Shown: positions 15,941 through 25,984, counted from the stretch's first letter. The stretch is DNA of 64,000 nt from Streptomyces aurantiogriseus (GCF_014649375.1 NZ_BMSX01000008.1:186001-250000); one strand, 5' to 3'. Notes: generated from the sequence alone by a model not told the origin. Program-made: numbers and translations.

Positions 15941-17263
15941 ATGGAAGGCACCGCACCCGCACCCCACCCCCACGCAAACCACATCCCACCCCCCGCCTAC
16001 GCCCCCACGTCAGTGGCCCGCTGGGCGCCGGAGCCCGACAAACGCCCCGGCCGCACCGCCTTCCAGAGGGACCGCGCCCGCATCCTCCACTCCTCCGCGC
16101 TCAGACGACTCGCCGGCAAGACGCAGGTGGTCACCCCGGGCGCCAGCGACCAGGCCTGGGACGCCACCCCCCGCACCCGCCTCACCCACTCCCTGGAGTG
16201 CGCCCAGGTGGGCCGCGAACTGGGCGCGGCCCTCGGCTGCGACCCCGACCTCGTCGAAGCCGCCTGCCTCTCCCACGACCTCGGCCACCCGCCCTTCGGC
16301 CACAACGGCGAACAGGCCCTGAACGCCTTCGCGCAGGACTGCGGCGGCTTCGAGGGCAACGCCCAGTCCCTCAGGCTCCTCACCCGCATCGAACCCAAAC
16401 GGTTCATCAGAACCGAGGAGTCGGACGACCTCGTGAGCGTGGGCCTCAACCTCACCCGCGCCACCCTCGACGCCGCCACCAAGTACCCCTGGCCCCGAGG
16501 CGCCCACCCCACCGACCCCGCGTCACAGAAGTTCGGCGTCTACGAGGACGACCTCCCCGTCTTCGACTGGGTCCGCGAGGAGGCCCCCGGCACCCGCACG
16601 TGCTTCGAGGCACAGGTCATGGACTGGTCCGACGACGTGGCCTACTCCGTGCACGACGTGGAGGACGGCCTGCACGCCGGCCACATCGACCCCAACTGCC
16701 TGCACGCCGAGCCGGAACGCCAGGAGGTCTTCCGCGTGGCCGTCGGCCGCTACGTCCCCGCCGGCACCGACCCGGCCGAACTCGCCGCCGCCCTCGACCG
16801 CCTCCAGGACCAGGAGTGGTGGCCCCACGGCTACGACGGCACGGCCGTCGCCCAGGCCCGCCTGAAGGACGCCACGAGCCAGCTCATCGGCCGCTTCTGC
16901 CTCGCCGCCGAGGCCGCCACACGCGCGGCGTACGGCAGCGGGTGCCTCACCCGCTACGGCGCCGAACTCGTCGTACCGCACGAGACGCGTCTGGAGTGCG
17001 CGGTCCTCAAGGCCGTCGCCGACCGGTACGTCATGCAGCGTGCCGAGCAGGCGCGGCTCCGCGCCGACCAGCGTGTCGTCATCACCGAGCTGGCGGAGGC
17101 GCTCACCGCCCGCGCCCCCGACGGCCTCGACCCCCAGTTCCGCGCGCTGTTCGACCGGGCCGCCGACGACCGGGCCCGCAAACGGGTGGTCGTCGACCAG
17201 ATCGCCTCCCTCACCGACGCCTCGGCCCGCTCGCTGCACGCCCGGCTGACGGGGCACATGTGA
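15941..17263 (+). CDS. dgt: Deoxyguanosine triphosphate triphosphohydrolase (HD superfamily)
   Basis: A 440-residue cytosolic enzyme. The metal-binding HD signature is complete: RTRLTHSLECAQVG (first His), CLSHDLGHPPFGHNGEQAL (His-Asp pair plus the glycine-rich loop) and a later DWSDDVAYSVHDVEDG (final Asp). The N-terminal RILHSSALRRLAGKTQV is the Dgt family signature. It hydrolyses dGTP or other dNTPs to nucleoside and tripolyphosphate, regulating the nucleotide pool. It lies upstream of dnaG with a flavoprotein gene between, all on the same strand. A dgt-dnaG neighbourhood is typical of actinobacteria. Confidence 0.93.
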   Translation: MEGTAPAPHPHANHIPPPAYAPTSVARWAPEPDKRPGRTAFQRDRARILHSSALRRLAGKTQVVTPGASDQAWDATPRTRLTHSLECAQVGRELGAALGCDPDLVEAACLSHDLGHPPFGHNGEQALNAFAQDCGGFEGNAQSLRLLTRIEPKRFIRTEESDDLVSVGLNLTRATLDAATKYPWPRGAHPTDPASQKFGVYEDDLPVFDWVREEAPGTRTCFEAQVMDWSDDVAYSVHDVEDGLHAGHIDPNCLHAEPERQEVFRVAVGRYVPAGTDPAELAAALDRLQDQEWWPHGYDGTAVAQARLKDATSQLIGRFCLAAEAATRAAYGSGCLTRYGAELVVPHETRLECAVLKAVADRYVMQRAEQARLRADQRVVITELAEALTARAPDGLDPQFRALFDRAADDRARKRVVVDQIASLTDASARSLHARLTGHM

Positions 17264-17432
17264 GGTGACAGAAGGTCGAAGTGGCATAAGGGGTCAGAGT
17301 TGACATAAGGGGCCCGTGCGTCCAAACGGGCCTGAACGTGACGCTGCGTGGCCTGATCGGGTCACGTCCTCTTCCCCCCTCACGCTGCGTGCGGGACGCT
17401 CAAGTGGCGGCACCCTTAAGAGGAGGCATCAC

Positions 17433-18698
17433 GTGGTCGACGCGGATCAGACATTCGTCATCGTCGGAGGAGGCCTGGCCGGCGCCAAGGCGGCCGAGAC
17501 GCTGCGGGCGGAGGGCTTCACCGGCCGCGTGATACTGATCGGCGACGAACGCGACCACCCCTACGAACGCCCGCCGCTGTCCAAGGGCTACCTGCTCGGC
17601 AAGGAGACCCGCGAGAGCGTCTTCGTGCACGAGCCCGCCTGGTACGCGCAGAACGACATCGAGCTGCACCTCGGCCAGACCGTCGACGCCATCGACCGTA
17701 CGGCGAAGACCGTCCGCTTCGGCGACGACGGCACGCTCGTCCACTACGACAAGCTGCTCCTGGCCACCGGCGCCGAACCCCGCCGCCTGGACATCCCCGG
17801 CACCGGCCTCGCCGGCGTCCACCATCTGCGCCGCCTCGCCCACGCCGAGCGCCTCAAGGGCGTCCTGGCCGCCCTGGGACGTGACAACGGCCACATCGTC
17901 ATCGCCGGCGCCGGCTGGATCGGCCTGGAGGTCGCGGCGGCCGCCCGCGAGTACGGTGCGGAGGTCACCGTCGTGGAGCCCGAACCGACCCCGCTGCACG
18001 GCGTCCTCGGACCCGAGCTCGGCAACGTCTTCGCCGAGCTGCACCGCGAGCACGGCGTCCGCTTCCACTTCGGTGTCCGGCTCACCGAGATCGTCGGCCA
18101 GGACGGCATGGTCCTCGCCGCCCGCACGGACGACGGCGAGGAACACCCGGCGCACGACGTCCTCGCCGCGATCGGGGCGGCCCCGCGTACGGGGTTGGCG
18201 GAGGCGGCGGGGCTGCGGCTGGCCGACCGGGCGCACGGCGGCGGTGTCGCGGTGGACGAGCGGTTGCGCACCTCCGACCCCGACATCTACGCGGCCGGCG
18301 ACGTCGCGTCCTTCCCGCTCCGGCTGTTCGACACGACGTTGCGCGTCGAACACTGGGCCAACGCCCTGAACGGCGGGCCCGCCGCCGCCCGCGCGATGCT
18401 CGGCCGGGACGTCACCTACGACCGGGTGCCCTACTTCTTCACCGACCAGTACGACCTGGGGATGGAGTACAGCGGGTGGGCGCCGCCGGGCTCGTACGAC
18501 GAGGTGGTGATCCGGGGGGACGCGGGGAAGCGGGAGTTCATCGCGTTCTGGGTGAAGGAGGGGAGGGTGCTGGCGGGGATGAACGTGAACGTGTGGGACG
18601 TCACAGAGCCGATCCAGCAGCTGGTCCGCGCGGGCGTGCCCATCGACACCGAGGCCCTGGCGGATCCTCATGTGCCGCTCGAGGGGCTGGTCGCCTAG
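17433..18698 (+). CDS. FAD-dependent ferredoxin-reductase-like NAD(P)H oxidoreductase
   Basis: A 421-residue flavoprotein from GTG 17433, which has a perfect aaGAGGAGG site; earlier in-frame codons do not. FAD site: FVIVGGGLAGAKAAETLR (about residues 7-24). NAD(P) site: HIVIAGAGWIGLEVAAAAR (about 150-168). A second FAD motif, DIYAAGDVASFP, is near residue 290. The C-terminal 85 residues match the reductase_C module of putidaredoxin/rubredoxin reductases. It should pass electrons from NAD(P)H to a ferredoxin-like protein, for example for a P450 or dioxygenase, but no ferredoxin gene is adjacent. Confidence 0.9.
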   Translation: MVDADQTFVIVGGGLAGAKAAETLRAEGFTGRVILIGDERDHPYERPPLSKGYLLGKETRESVFVHEPAWYAQNDIELHLGQTVDAIDRTAKTVRFGDDGTLVHYDKLLLATGAEPRRLDIPGTGLAGVHHLRRLAHAERLKGVLAALGRDNGHIVIAGAGWIGLEVAAAAREYGAEVTVVEPEPTPLHGVLGPELGNVFAELHREHGVRFHFGVRLTEIVGQDGMVLAARTDDGEEHPAHDVLAAIGAAPRTGLAEAAGLRLADRAHGGGVAVDERLRTSDPDIYAAGDVASFPLRLFDTTLRVEHWANALNGGPAAARAMLGRDVTYDRVPYFFTDQYDLGMEYSGWAPPGSYDEVVIRGDAGKREFIAFWVKEGRVLAGMNVNVWDVTEPIQQLVRAGVPIDTEALADPHVPLEGLVA

Positions 18699-18743
18699 AA
18701 CCTCTCGCCCCGGAGATGTCGGTCCGCCCCCGTGCTGCAATCC

Positions 18744-18760
18744 CCGGGGGCAACCCCCGG
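18744..18760 (+). terminator. Short GC hairpin after the flavoprotein gene
   Basis: A 7-bp perfect stem ccggggg/cccccgg with a three-base loop lies 46 bases after the stop at 18698. There is no clear T-run, so it may be a terminator or one of the small Streptomyces repeats of this wording. Confidence 0.35.
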
Positions 18761-18820
18761 ACCCCCGGCCGAGGGTCGGCACGGCTCAGGCGTGTCAGTC
18801 CGCCCCCGTAGAATTTCCTC

Positions 18821-20725
18821 GTGGCAGGACGGATCAACGACGAGGACGTGAAGGCGGTACGGGACGCGGTCCCGATCGACGCCGTGGTGTCCGAGTATCT
18901 CCAGCTACGCAACGCGGGCGGCGGCAACCTCAAGGGGCTCTGCCCCTTCCACGACGAGAAGTCGCCGTCCTTCCAGGTCAGCCCCAGCAAGGGCCTCTTC
19001 CACTGCTTCGGCTGCCAGGAGGGCGGCGACACCATCACGTTCGTGATGAAGGTCGACCACCTCACCTTCTCCGAGGCGGTCGAGCGCCTGGCCGCCCAGG
19101 CCGGCATCACCCTGCGCTACGAGGAGGGCGGCTACAACCCCTCCCACCAGCGCGGCGAGCGCATCCGCCTGGTCGAGGCCCACAAGATCGCCGCCGAGTG
19201 GTACGCGGAACAGCTCGCCGTCAGCCCCGAGGCCGACACCGGCCGGATCTTCCTCGCCGAGCGCGGCTTCGATCAGGCCGCCGCCGTCCACTTCGGCGTC
19301 GGCTACAGCCCCCAGGGCTGGGACCACCTCACCCGCTATCTGCGCGGGAAGGGCTTCACCGACAAGGAGCTGCTCCTGTCCGGGCTGGCCCAGGAGGGCC
19401 GCCGCGGCCCCATCGACCGCTTCCGCGGCCGTCTGATGTGGCCCATCCGCGACATCGGCGGGGACGTCGTCGGCTTCGGGGCGCGGAAGCTGTACGAGGC
19501 GGACAACGGGCCGAAGTACCTCAACACCCCCGACACGGCGATCTACCGGAAGTCCCAGGTCCTCTACGGCATCGACCTCGCGAAGAAGGAGATCGCCAAG
19601 ACGTCCCGCGCGGTCGTCGTCGAGGGCTACACCGACGTCATGGCCTGCCATCTCGCCGGGGTCACCACCGCCATCGCCACCTGCGGCACGGCCTTCGGCG
19701 GCGACCACATCAAGATCCTCCGCCGGCTGCTCATGGACAACGGCAGCGCGCGCGTCATCTTCACCTTCGACGGAGACGCGGCCGGCCAGAAGGCGGCCCT
19801 GCGCGCCTTCGAGGACGACCAGAAGTTCGCCGCCGAGACGTACATCGCGATCGCGCCCGACGGCATGGACCCCTGCGACCTGCGCCTGACCAAGGGCGAC
19901 GACGCCGTCACCGACCTGGTCGAACCCCGCACCCCGCTCTTCGAGTTCGCGCTCCGCCAGATCGTCCGCCGCTACGACCTCGACACCCCGGCAGGGCGTG
20001 CCGCCGCCCTGGACGAGGCCGCCCCCGTCGTCGCCCGCATCAAGAACAGCGGCGCCCAGCACGAGGTCGCCGTCCAGCTCGCCGGCATGCTCGGCATCCT
20101 CGACACCCAGTTCGTCGTCAAGCGGGTGGCCCAGCTGGCCCGTTGGGCCCGTGAACGCGGCGGCAAGGCCCCCGCCCCGGCCCGCGCCGGCCACGCACAA
20201 CCGTACGAGGCGGCCCCCCGCCCCACCACCGCCGGCCCCGCCCTCACCCTGCGCAACCCCGTCTACGCCACCGAACGCGAGCTCCTCAAACTCGCCCTCC
20301 AGCGCCCCGAGTTGGTCTCCCCGGCCTTCGACGCGTACGGCGTCGACGAGTTCACCGCCGTCCCCTACGCCGCCGTACGCCAGGCGATCCTGGACGCGGG
20401 CGGCGCCGAGTACGGCACACAGGACCCGCAGGACTACCTCGTCCGCGTCCGCGAGGCCGCCCCCGACGACACCGTCCGCGCGATGGTCACGGAGCTGGCG
20501 GTCGAGGCGATCATGCGGAAGACGGTGGACGAGGTGTACGCCGGTGCCCAACTGGTCACCGTCCGCCGCCGCGCCGTCGAACGCCGGGTCCGCGACGTCC
20601 AGTCCCAGCTGGCCCGCCTGGCCGCGGGCGGCGACCCGGCCCAACTGGCCGCCGTGCAGAACGAACTGTGGGTCCTCCAGCAGTACGACCAGGCGCTGCG
20701 GGAGCACGGAGCCGCAGCTCTCTGA
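18821..20725 (+). CDS. dnaG: DNA primase DnaG
   Basis: A 634-residue primase starting at GTG 18821. The N-terminal zinc-binding domain is complete (CPFHDEKSPSF, HCFGCQEGGD; Cys-X2-His...Cys-X2-Cys, residues about 40-68). The TOPRIM catalytic core shows VVVEGYTDVMACHLAG and FTFDGDAAGQKAALRAF, which hold the metal-binding Glu and Asp residues. The C-terminal part (about 440-634) matches the helicase-interaction domain. It makes RNA primers for both DNA strands and works with DnaB. Length is typical for actinobacteria. A GTG start and lack of a long gap before the sigma gene are normal here. Confidence 0.97.
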   Translation: MAGRINDEDVKAVRDAVPIDAVVSEYLQLRNAGGGNLKGLCPFHDEKSPSFQVSPSKGLFHCFGCQEGGDTITFVMKVDHLTFSEAVERLAAQAGITLRYEEGGYNPSHQRGERIRLVEAHKIAAEWYAEQLAVSPEADTGRIFLAERGFDQAAAVHFGVGYSPQGWDHLTRYLRGKGFTDKELLLSGLAQEGRRGPIDRFRGRLMWPIRDIGGDVVGFGARKLYEADNGPKYLNTPDTAIYRKSQVLYGIDLAKKEIAKTSRAVVVEGYTDVMACHLAGVTTAIATCGTAFGGDHIKILRRLLMDNGSARVIFTFDGDAAGQKAALRAFEDDQKFAAETYIAIAPDGMDPCDLRLTKGDDAVTDLVEPRTPLFEFALRQIVRRYDLDTPAGRAAALDEAAPVVARIKNSGAQHEVAVQLAGMLGILDTQFVVKRVAQLARWARERGGKAPAPARAGHAQPYEAAPRPTTAGPALTLRNPVYATERELLKLALQRPELVSPAFDAYGVDEFTAVPYAAVRQAILDAGGAEYGTQDPQDYLVRVREAAPDDTVRAMVTELAVEAIMRKTVDEVYAGAQLVTVRRRAVERRVRDVQSQLARLAAGGDPAQLAAVQNELWVLQQYDQALREHGAAAL

Positions 20726-21001
20726 GACTGCTGGGGCCCGACGTGACCAGCACGGTCACCTCGCGGTCACGGACCGGACGCAAAAAGTCATCGCACGCCC
20801 CTCGTGGCGGCCGTGTGTCGTACTCCACACTGGGTTCCGGTGCCTGAGTCCTCGGAGCGCGGCCGATCCGTCCCCAGCGGGTCCCACACCCCCGCGGTTC
20901 CGCTCATCGCGTACGGGACGGACAGCGGCGAGGCCGCCGACTCCGCTCCCGAAGCAGCGCTGCCGCACACCTCAGCAGCGATCATCCTGGAGGTCGCCCC
21001 C

Positions 21002-22168
21002 GTGCAGACCCAGACCCTCACCCAGACCGACACACGTACCGACGGCACGGAACCGGACGCCGACACGGACGTCTTGGTCGCGGTCCCGCCGCAGAACCGT
21101 GCCGTGCACCACCCCGAGACGGAGACCGAGACGTCGACCGAGGCGGAGGCGGCGCCCGGCGCAGAGCCGGAGGGCCCGCCCGCCGAGGCGCTGGAGGAGG
21201 CCCCCGAGGCCGTCGAGCCCGTCGACGCGCCCGCCCCTCGCGCCACCGAGACGGCCGGCCCCTCTTCGGACCTGTTCCGCCAGTATCTGCGCGAGATCGG
21301 CCGGATCCCGCTGCTCACCGCGGCCGAGGAGGTCGAACTGGCCCGCCGCGTCGAGGCCGGCCTCTTCGCCGAGGAGAAGCTGGGCAACACCCCCGACCTC
21401 GACAGCGAACTGGCCCTCGACCTCGACCGTCTGGTCGTCATGGGCCGCATGGCCAAGCGCCGCCTCATCGAGGCCAACCTGCGGCTCGTGGTGTCGGTGG
21501 CCAAGCGGTACGTGGGCCGCGGGCTCACCATGCTCGACCTCGTCCAGGAGGGCAACCTGGGCCTGATCAGGGCGGTCGAGAAGTTCGACTACGCCCGCGG
21601 CTACAAGTTCTCCACGTACGCGACCTGGTGGATCCGGCAGGCCATGTCCCGGGCCCTCGCCGACCAGGCCCGCACCATCCGCGTCCCCGTCCATGTGGTC
21701 GAGCTGATCAACCGGGTCGTCCGCGTCCAGCGCCGCATGCTCCAGGAACGCGGCTGTGAACCGACCGCCGACGAGGTCGCCGCCCAGCTGGACCTGCCCC
21801 CGGAACGCGTCGGCGAGGTCCTCCGCCTGGCCCAGGAACCGGTCTCCCTCCACGCCCCGGTGGGCGAGGAGGACGACGTGGCCCTCGGCGACCTCATCGA
21901 GGACGGCGACGCGGCCAGCCCGGTCGAGTCGGCGGCGTTCCTCCTGCTCAGGGAGCACCTGGAGGCCGTCCTGTCGACCCTCGGCGAACGCGAGCGCAAG
22001 GTCGTCCAACTCCGCTACGGCCTCGCCGACGGCCGCCCCCGCACCCTGGAGGAGATCGGCCGTATCTTCGGCGTCACCCGGGAACGGATACGGCAGATCG
22101 AGTCCAAGACCCTGAACAAACTGAGGGACCACGCCTTCGCGGACCAGCTCAGGGGCTACCTGGACTGA
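21002..22168 (+). CDS. hrdA: Principal-type RNA polymerase sigma factor, HrdA-like
   Basis: A 388-residue sigma70 protein. I prefer GTG 21002, with ggagg eight bases upstream; an in-frame start at 20804 would add 66 residues with no family match. Region 1.2 is SSDLFRQYLREIGRIPLL, region 2 contains NLRLVVSVAKRYVGRGLT and the -10 recognition stretch SFSTYATWW-like KFSTYATWWIRQAMSRA, and region 4 contains TLEEIGRIFGVTRERIRQI. Position beside dnaG suggests the hrdA orthologue rather than the essential hrdB; from memory, that is the S. coelicolor arrangement. The acidic, repeat-rich N-terminus is unlike region 1.1 of HrdB. A Hrd paralogue other than HrdA is possible. Confidence 0.85.
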   Translation: MQTQTLTQTDTRTDGTEPDADTDVLVAVPPQNRAVHHPETETETSTEAEAAPGAEPEGPPAEALEEAPEAVEPVDAPAPRATETAGPSSDLFRQYLREIGRIPLLTAAEEVELARRVEAGLFAEEKLGNTPDLDSELALDLDRLVVMGRMAKRRLIEANLRLVVSVAKRYVGRGLTMLDLVQEGNLGLIRAVEKFDYARGYKFSTYATWWIRQAMSRALADQARTIRVPVHVVELINRVVRVQRRMLQERGCEPTADEVAAQLDLPPERVGEVLRLAQEPVSLHAPVGEEDDVALGDLIEDGDAASPVESAAFLLLREHLEAVLSTLGERERKVVQLRYGLADGRPRTLEEIGRIFGVTRERIRQIESKTLNKLRDHAFADQLRGYLD

Positions 22169-22197
22169 GGTGGGGCCGCCCCCCGGGCGGCCCCACC
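22169..22197. terminator. Bidirectional terminator between sigma factor and ABC exporter
   Basis: A 12-bp perfect stem (ggtggggccgcc with ggcggccccacc) starts immediately after the sigma-factor stop and ends seven bases before the stop of the convergent ABC gene at 22204. It can serve both genes. Confidence 0.85.
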
Positions 22198-22203
22198 GCA
22201 TGC

Positions 22204-24132
22204 CTAGTCGACCTCCGCGACCGCCTCCGCGAACTGCGCCTTGTACAGACGCGCGTACGCCCCGTCGGCCGCCAGCAGATCGCTGTGCGCGCCCTGTTCC
22301 ACGATCGACCCGTTCTCCATCACGAGGATCGTGTCGGCGTCCCGGATCGTCGACAGCCGGTGCGCGATGACGAACGACGTCCGCCCGTGCGCCAGCTTCG
22401 CCATCGCCTTCTGGATCAGCACCTCGGTCCGGGTGTCGACGGAGCTGGTCGCCTCGTCGAGGACGAGGATCACCGGGTCGGACAGGAACGCCCGCGCGAT
22501 GGTGATCAGCTGCTTCTCACCGGCGCTGACCCCGCTGCCCTCGTCGTCGAGCACGGTGTCGTAGCCGTCGGGCAGCGTCCGGATGAACCGGTCCGCGTGC
22601 GCCGCGCGCGCCGCCTCCTCGATCTCACCCCGGGTGACCTGCCTGGACGCCCCGTACGCGATGTTCTCCGCGATGGTGCCGCCGAACAGCCAGGTGTCCT
22701 GGAGCACCATGCCGATCCCGGCGCGCAGCTCGTCGCGGGACATATTGGCGATGTCGACGCCGTCGAGGGTGATGCGCCCGCCGGAGACGTCGTAGAACCG
22801 CATGAGCAGGTTGACCAGTGTGGTCTTGCCCGCGCCCGTGGGCCCGACGATCGCGACCGTGTGGCCGGGTTCGACGACCAGCGAGAGGTCCTCGATCAGC
22901 GGCTTCTCGGGGTCGTAGCGGAAGGAGACGTGCTCCAGCGCGACCCGCCCGCGCAGTTCCTCGGGCCGTACGCCCGCCACCGGGTCGGGTCGCTGCTCCT
23001 CCGCGTCGAGCAGCTCGAAGATCCGCTCGGCGGAGGCGACGCCCGACTGCACGAGGTTCGCCATGGAGGCGACCTGCGTCAGCGGCATGGAGAACTGGCG
23101 CGAGTACTGGATGAAGGCCTGCACGTCACCGATCGACAGCGAGCCGGACGCCACCCGCAGACCGCCGACGACGGCCACCAGCACGTAGTTGATGTTCGAC
23201 ACGAACATCATCAGCGGCTGCATGACCCCACTGTTGAACTGCGCCTTGAACCCGGCCTCGTACAGCGCCTCGTTCTGCTCGGCGAACTGCTGCGCCGACT
23301 CCTCCTGCCGGCCGAACACCTTCACCAGCGTGTGGCCGGTGTACATCTCCTCGATGTGCGCGTTCAGCTTGCCGGTGGAGCGCCACTGCTGCACGAAGTG
23401 CGGCTGCGACCGCTTGCCGACCCGGGTCGCCACGACCGCCGACAGCGGCACGGTGACCAGTGCGACCAGGGCGAGGATCCACGACACCCAGAACATCATC
23501 GCCAGCACGCCGATGATGGTCAGCAGCGAGTTGATGAGCTGCCCCATCGACTGCTGGAGCGTCTGCCCGATGTTGTCGATGTCGTTCGTCGCCCGCGACA
23601 GCACCTCACCGCGTTGCCGCTTGTCGAAGTACGACAGCGGCAGCCGCGACAGCTTCGTCTGCACGTCCTCGCGCATCCGGTACATGGTGCGGTTGACAGA
23701 CGTGTTGACCAGCCGGGTCGCCACCGCCATCAGCAGACCGGCGACGAGGAACACCACGAGCGCGAACAGCAGGACGCTCCCGACCGAGCCGAAGTCGATG
23801 CCCTTGCCCGGCGTGAAGTCCGTACTGCGGAGCATGTCGGCGATCTCGCCGTCGCCGCGCTCACGCATGGAGTCGAGGACCTGCTCCTTGCTCGCCCCCT
23901 CCGGCATCTCCCGCCCGATGATGCCGGCGAAGACCAGGTCGGTGGCCTCGCCGAGGATCTTCGGCCCCACCACGTTGAGGCCGACGCTCACGACCACGCA
24001 GAACAGCATCGCGCAGAGGGTGATCCGCTCCGGTTTGAACTGGGCGAGCAGCCGCCGCCCGGACACCTTGAAGTCCAGCGAGCGGTTCTCGGGGCCGCCG
24101 CCGGCCATCATCCGCCCCATGGGCCCGGCCAT
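22204..24132 (-). CDS. ABC exporter half-transporter, subunit 2 of heterodimer
   Basis: A 642-residue protein (ATG 24132) with a Gly/Met-rich N-terminus, six transmembrane helices (about 50-370) and a C-terminal ATPase. Walker A is IVGPTGAGKTTL, Walker B is VILVLDEATSSVD with the normal catalytic Glu, and the H-loop is IAHRLSTI. The signature motif is VSAGEKQ in place of LSGGQ, so this subunit should contribute the altered signature to the degenerate ATP site. Its start overlaps the stop of the partner gene (ATGA on the minus strand), so the two are translationally coupled. The family exports lipids, peptides or drugs; the substrate here is unknown. Confidence 0.92.
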   Translation of the reverse strand: MAGPMGRMMAGGGPENRSLDFKVSGRRLLAQFKPERITLCAMLFCVVVSVGLNVVGPKILGEATDLVFAGIIGREMPEGASKEQVLDSMRERGDGEIADMLRSTDFTPGKGIDFGSVGSVLLFALVVFLVAGLLMAVATRLVNTSVNRTMYRMREDVQTKLSRLPLSYFDKRQRGEVLSRATNDIDNIGQTLQQSMGQLINSLLTIIGVLAMMFWVSWILALVALVTVPLSAVVATRVGKRSQPHFVQQWRSTGKLNAHIEEMYTGHTLVKVFGRQEESAQQFAEQNEALYEAGFKAQFNSGVMQPLMMFVSNINYVLVAVVGGLRVASGSLSIGDVQAFIQYSRQFSMPLTQVASMANLVQSGVASAERIFELLDAEEQRPDPVAGVRPEELRGRVALEHVSFRYDPEKPLIEDLSLVVEPGHTVAIVGPTGAGKTTLVNLLMRFYDVSGGRITLDGVDIANMSRDELRAGIGMVLQDTWLFGGTIAENIAYGASRQVTRGEIEEAARAAHADRFIRTLPDGYDTVLDDEGSGVSAGEKQLITIARAFLSDPVILVLDEATSSVDTRTEVLIQKAMAKLAHGRTSFVIAHRLSTIRDADTILVMENGSIVEQGAHSDLLAADGAYARLYKAQFAEAVAEVD

Positions 24133-25865
24133 CAGGCAGCCTCCGCTTCCGTCAGCTGGGAGAGCACGATCTCCCGGTAGGTCTCGTTGTCCGCCATCAG
24201 CTCCCGGTGTGTGCCCGTGCCGACGACCCGGCCCTCGTCGAGGACGACGATCCGGTCGGCGTCCCGGATGGTGGCGACGCGCTGGGCGACGATGACGACG
24301 GTCGCCTCGGCGGTCTCCCGCCCGAGCGCCGCGCGCAGCGCCGCGTCCGTGGCGTAGTCGAGGGCGGAGAAGGAGTCGTCGAAGAGGTAGATCTCCGGCC
24401 GCTGCACGAGCGTGCGGGCGATGGCGAGCCGCTGCCGCTGACCGCCGGAGACGTTGGTCCCGCCCTGCGCGATGGGCGAGTCCAGCCCGTTCTCGAGCTT
24501 CTGCACGAACTCCTTGGCCTGCGCCACCTCCAGCGCGTGCCACAGCTCCTCGTCGGTGGCGTCGGGATTGCCGTAGCGCAGGTTGGTGGCGACCGTTCCC
24601 GCGAAGAGATACGGCTTCTGCGGCACGAGCCCGACGGTCCGGGCCAGCAGCTGCGGGTCGAGGTCGGCCACCGGCACCCCGTCGACGAGCACCTCGCCGT
24701 CAGTGGCGTCGAACAGCCGGGGGACCAGCCCGAGCAGCGTGGACTTGCCGCTGCCGGTCGAGCCGATGACGGCGGTGGTCTCACCGGGCCGCGCCACCAG
24801 GTCGATGGCCTTCAGCACCGGCTCCTCGGCACCCGGATAGCGGAAGCCGGCCCCGCGGATCTCCAACTGCCCGTGCCGGCGCAGCTCCCGTACGGGCGCC
24901 ACCGGCGGCACCACGCTCGACTCCGTCTCCAGGACCTCCTGGATGCGCTCGGCGCACACCTCCGCGCGCGGCACCATCATGAACATGAAGGTGGCCATCA
25001 TCACGGACATGACGATCTGCATGAGGTAGGCGAGGAAAGCGGTCAGATCACCGATCTCCATGCCACCGCTGTCGATCCGACGGGCGCCGAACCACACCAC
25101 CGCGATCGACGACAGGTTCACCGTGGTCATGACCACCGGGAACATCAGCGCGAGCAGGTTGCCGGCCTTCAGCGAGATGTCGGTGAGGTCCGCGTTGGCC
25201 TTCCGGAAACGCTGCTCCTCGTACTCGTCCCGGACGAAGGCGCGGATGACCCGGTTGCCGGTGATCTGCTCGCGCAGCACCCGGTTCACCGCGTCCAGGC
25301 GCTCCTGCATGGACCGGAACAGCGGCCGCAGCCCCCGCACGATCAGCGTCACACAGATGCCCAGCACCGGCACCACGGCGACCAGCACGCCGGACAGCGG
25401 CACATCCAGACCGAGCGCCAGCACGACACCGCCCACGCACATGATGGGCGCCGACACCATCAGCGTGAACGTCATCAGGACCAGCATCTGGATCTGCTGG
25501 ACGTCGTTCGTCGTCCGCGTGATCAACGAGGGCGCGCCGAAGTGACCGACCTCGCGCGCGGAGAAGGACTGCACCCGGTCGAAGACGGCCGCCCGCACGT
25601 CCCGGCCGATCGCCGACGCCGTTCTCGCGCCGTAGTACACAGCGCCGATGTTGCACACCACCTGCGCCAGTGAGATGCCGATCATCAGGCCGCCGTAGGA
25701 CAGGATGGATCCGGTGTCCCCGTTGACGACACCGTTGTCGATGATGTCGGCGTTCAGCGTGGGCAGGTAGAGGGTGGCGCAGGTCTGCAGGAACTGCAGC
25801 AGCACCAGCAGGGTGATGGGTTTCTTGTAGGGCCTGAGATAGGTCCGCAGAAGTCGTATGAGCAC
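24132..25865 (-). CDS. ABC exporter half-transporter, subunit 1 of heterodimer
   Basis: A 577-residue half-transporter from GTG 25865. Six helices precede the ATPase. Walker A is VIGSTGSGKSTLLGL, the signature is NVSGGQRQRLAIAR, and Walker B is IYLFDDSFSALD, where Asp replaces the catalytic Glu. In heterodimeric exporters such as TM287/288 and BmrCD this Asp marks the non-hydrolysing ATP site, so this chain pairs naturally with the gene at 22204, whose signature motif is altered. The gene order is subunit 1 then 2, in one transcript. It is divergent from nothing; the upstream gene at 25985 is on the same strand and ends 119 bp away. Confidence 0.92.
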   Translation of the reverse strand: MLIRLLRTYLRPYKKPITLLVLLQFLQTCATLYLPTLNADIIDNGVVNGDTGSILSYGGLMIGISLAQVVCNIGAVYYGARTASAIGRDVRAAVFDRVQSFSAREVGHFGAPSLITRTTNDVQQIQMLVLMTFTLMVSAPIMCVGGVVLALGLDVPLSGVLVAVVPVLGICVTLIVRGLRPLFRSMQERLDAVNRVLREQITGNRVIRAFVRDEYEEQRFRKANADLTDISLKAGNLLALMFPVVMTTVNLSSIAVVWFGARRIDSGGMEIGDLTAFLAYLMQIVMSVMMATFMFMMVPRAEVCAERIQEVLETESSVVPPVAPVRELRRHGQLEIRGAGFRYPGAEEPVLKAIDLVARPGETTAVIGSTGSGKSTLLGLVPRLFDATDGEVLVDGVPVADLDPQLLARTVGLVPQKPYLFAGTVATNLRYGNPDATDEELWHALEVAQAKEFVQKLENGLDSPIAQGGTNVSGGQRQRLAIARTLVQRPEIYLFDDSFSALDYATDAALRAALGRETAEATVVIVAQRVATIRDADRIVVLDEGRVVGTGTHRELMADNETYREIVLSQLTEAEAA

Positions 25866-25984
25866 GCTACGTCTCTCGGAGTCGGCGGTAGGGGCATTGG
25901 TTGCCCGTGGCCCCTATCGTCGAACACTCCACCCGCGTTACCTCAACTCATTAACCCGACAGAGGCGTGCTATAGAGCCTGTCT

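Noticed and set aside
20804..21001. An earlier start for the sigma factor
   Set aside because: The 66 extra codons match no sigma region, and GTG 21002 has a better ribosome-binding site.
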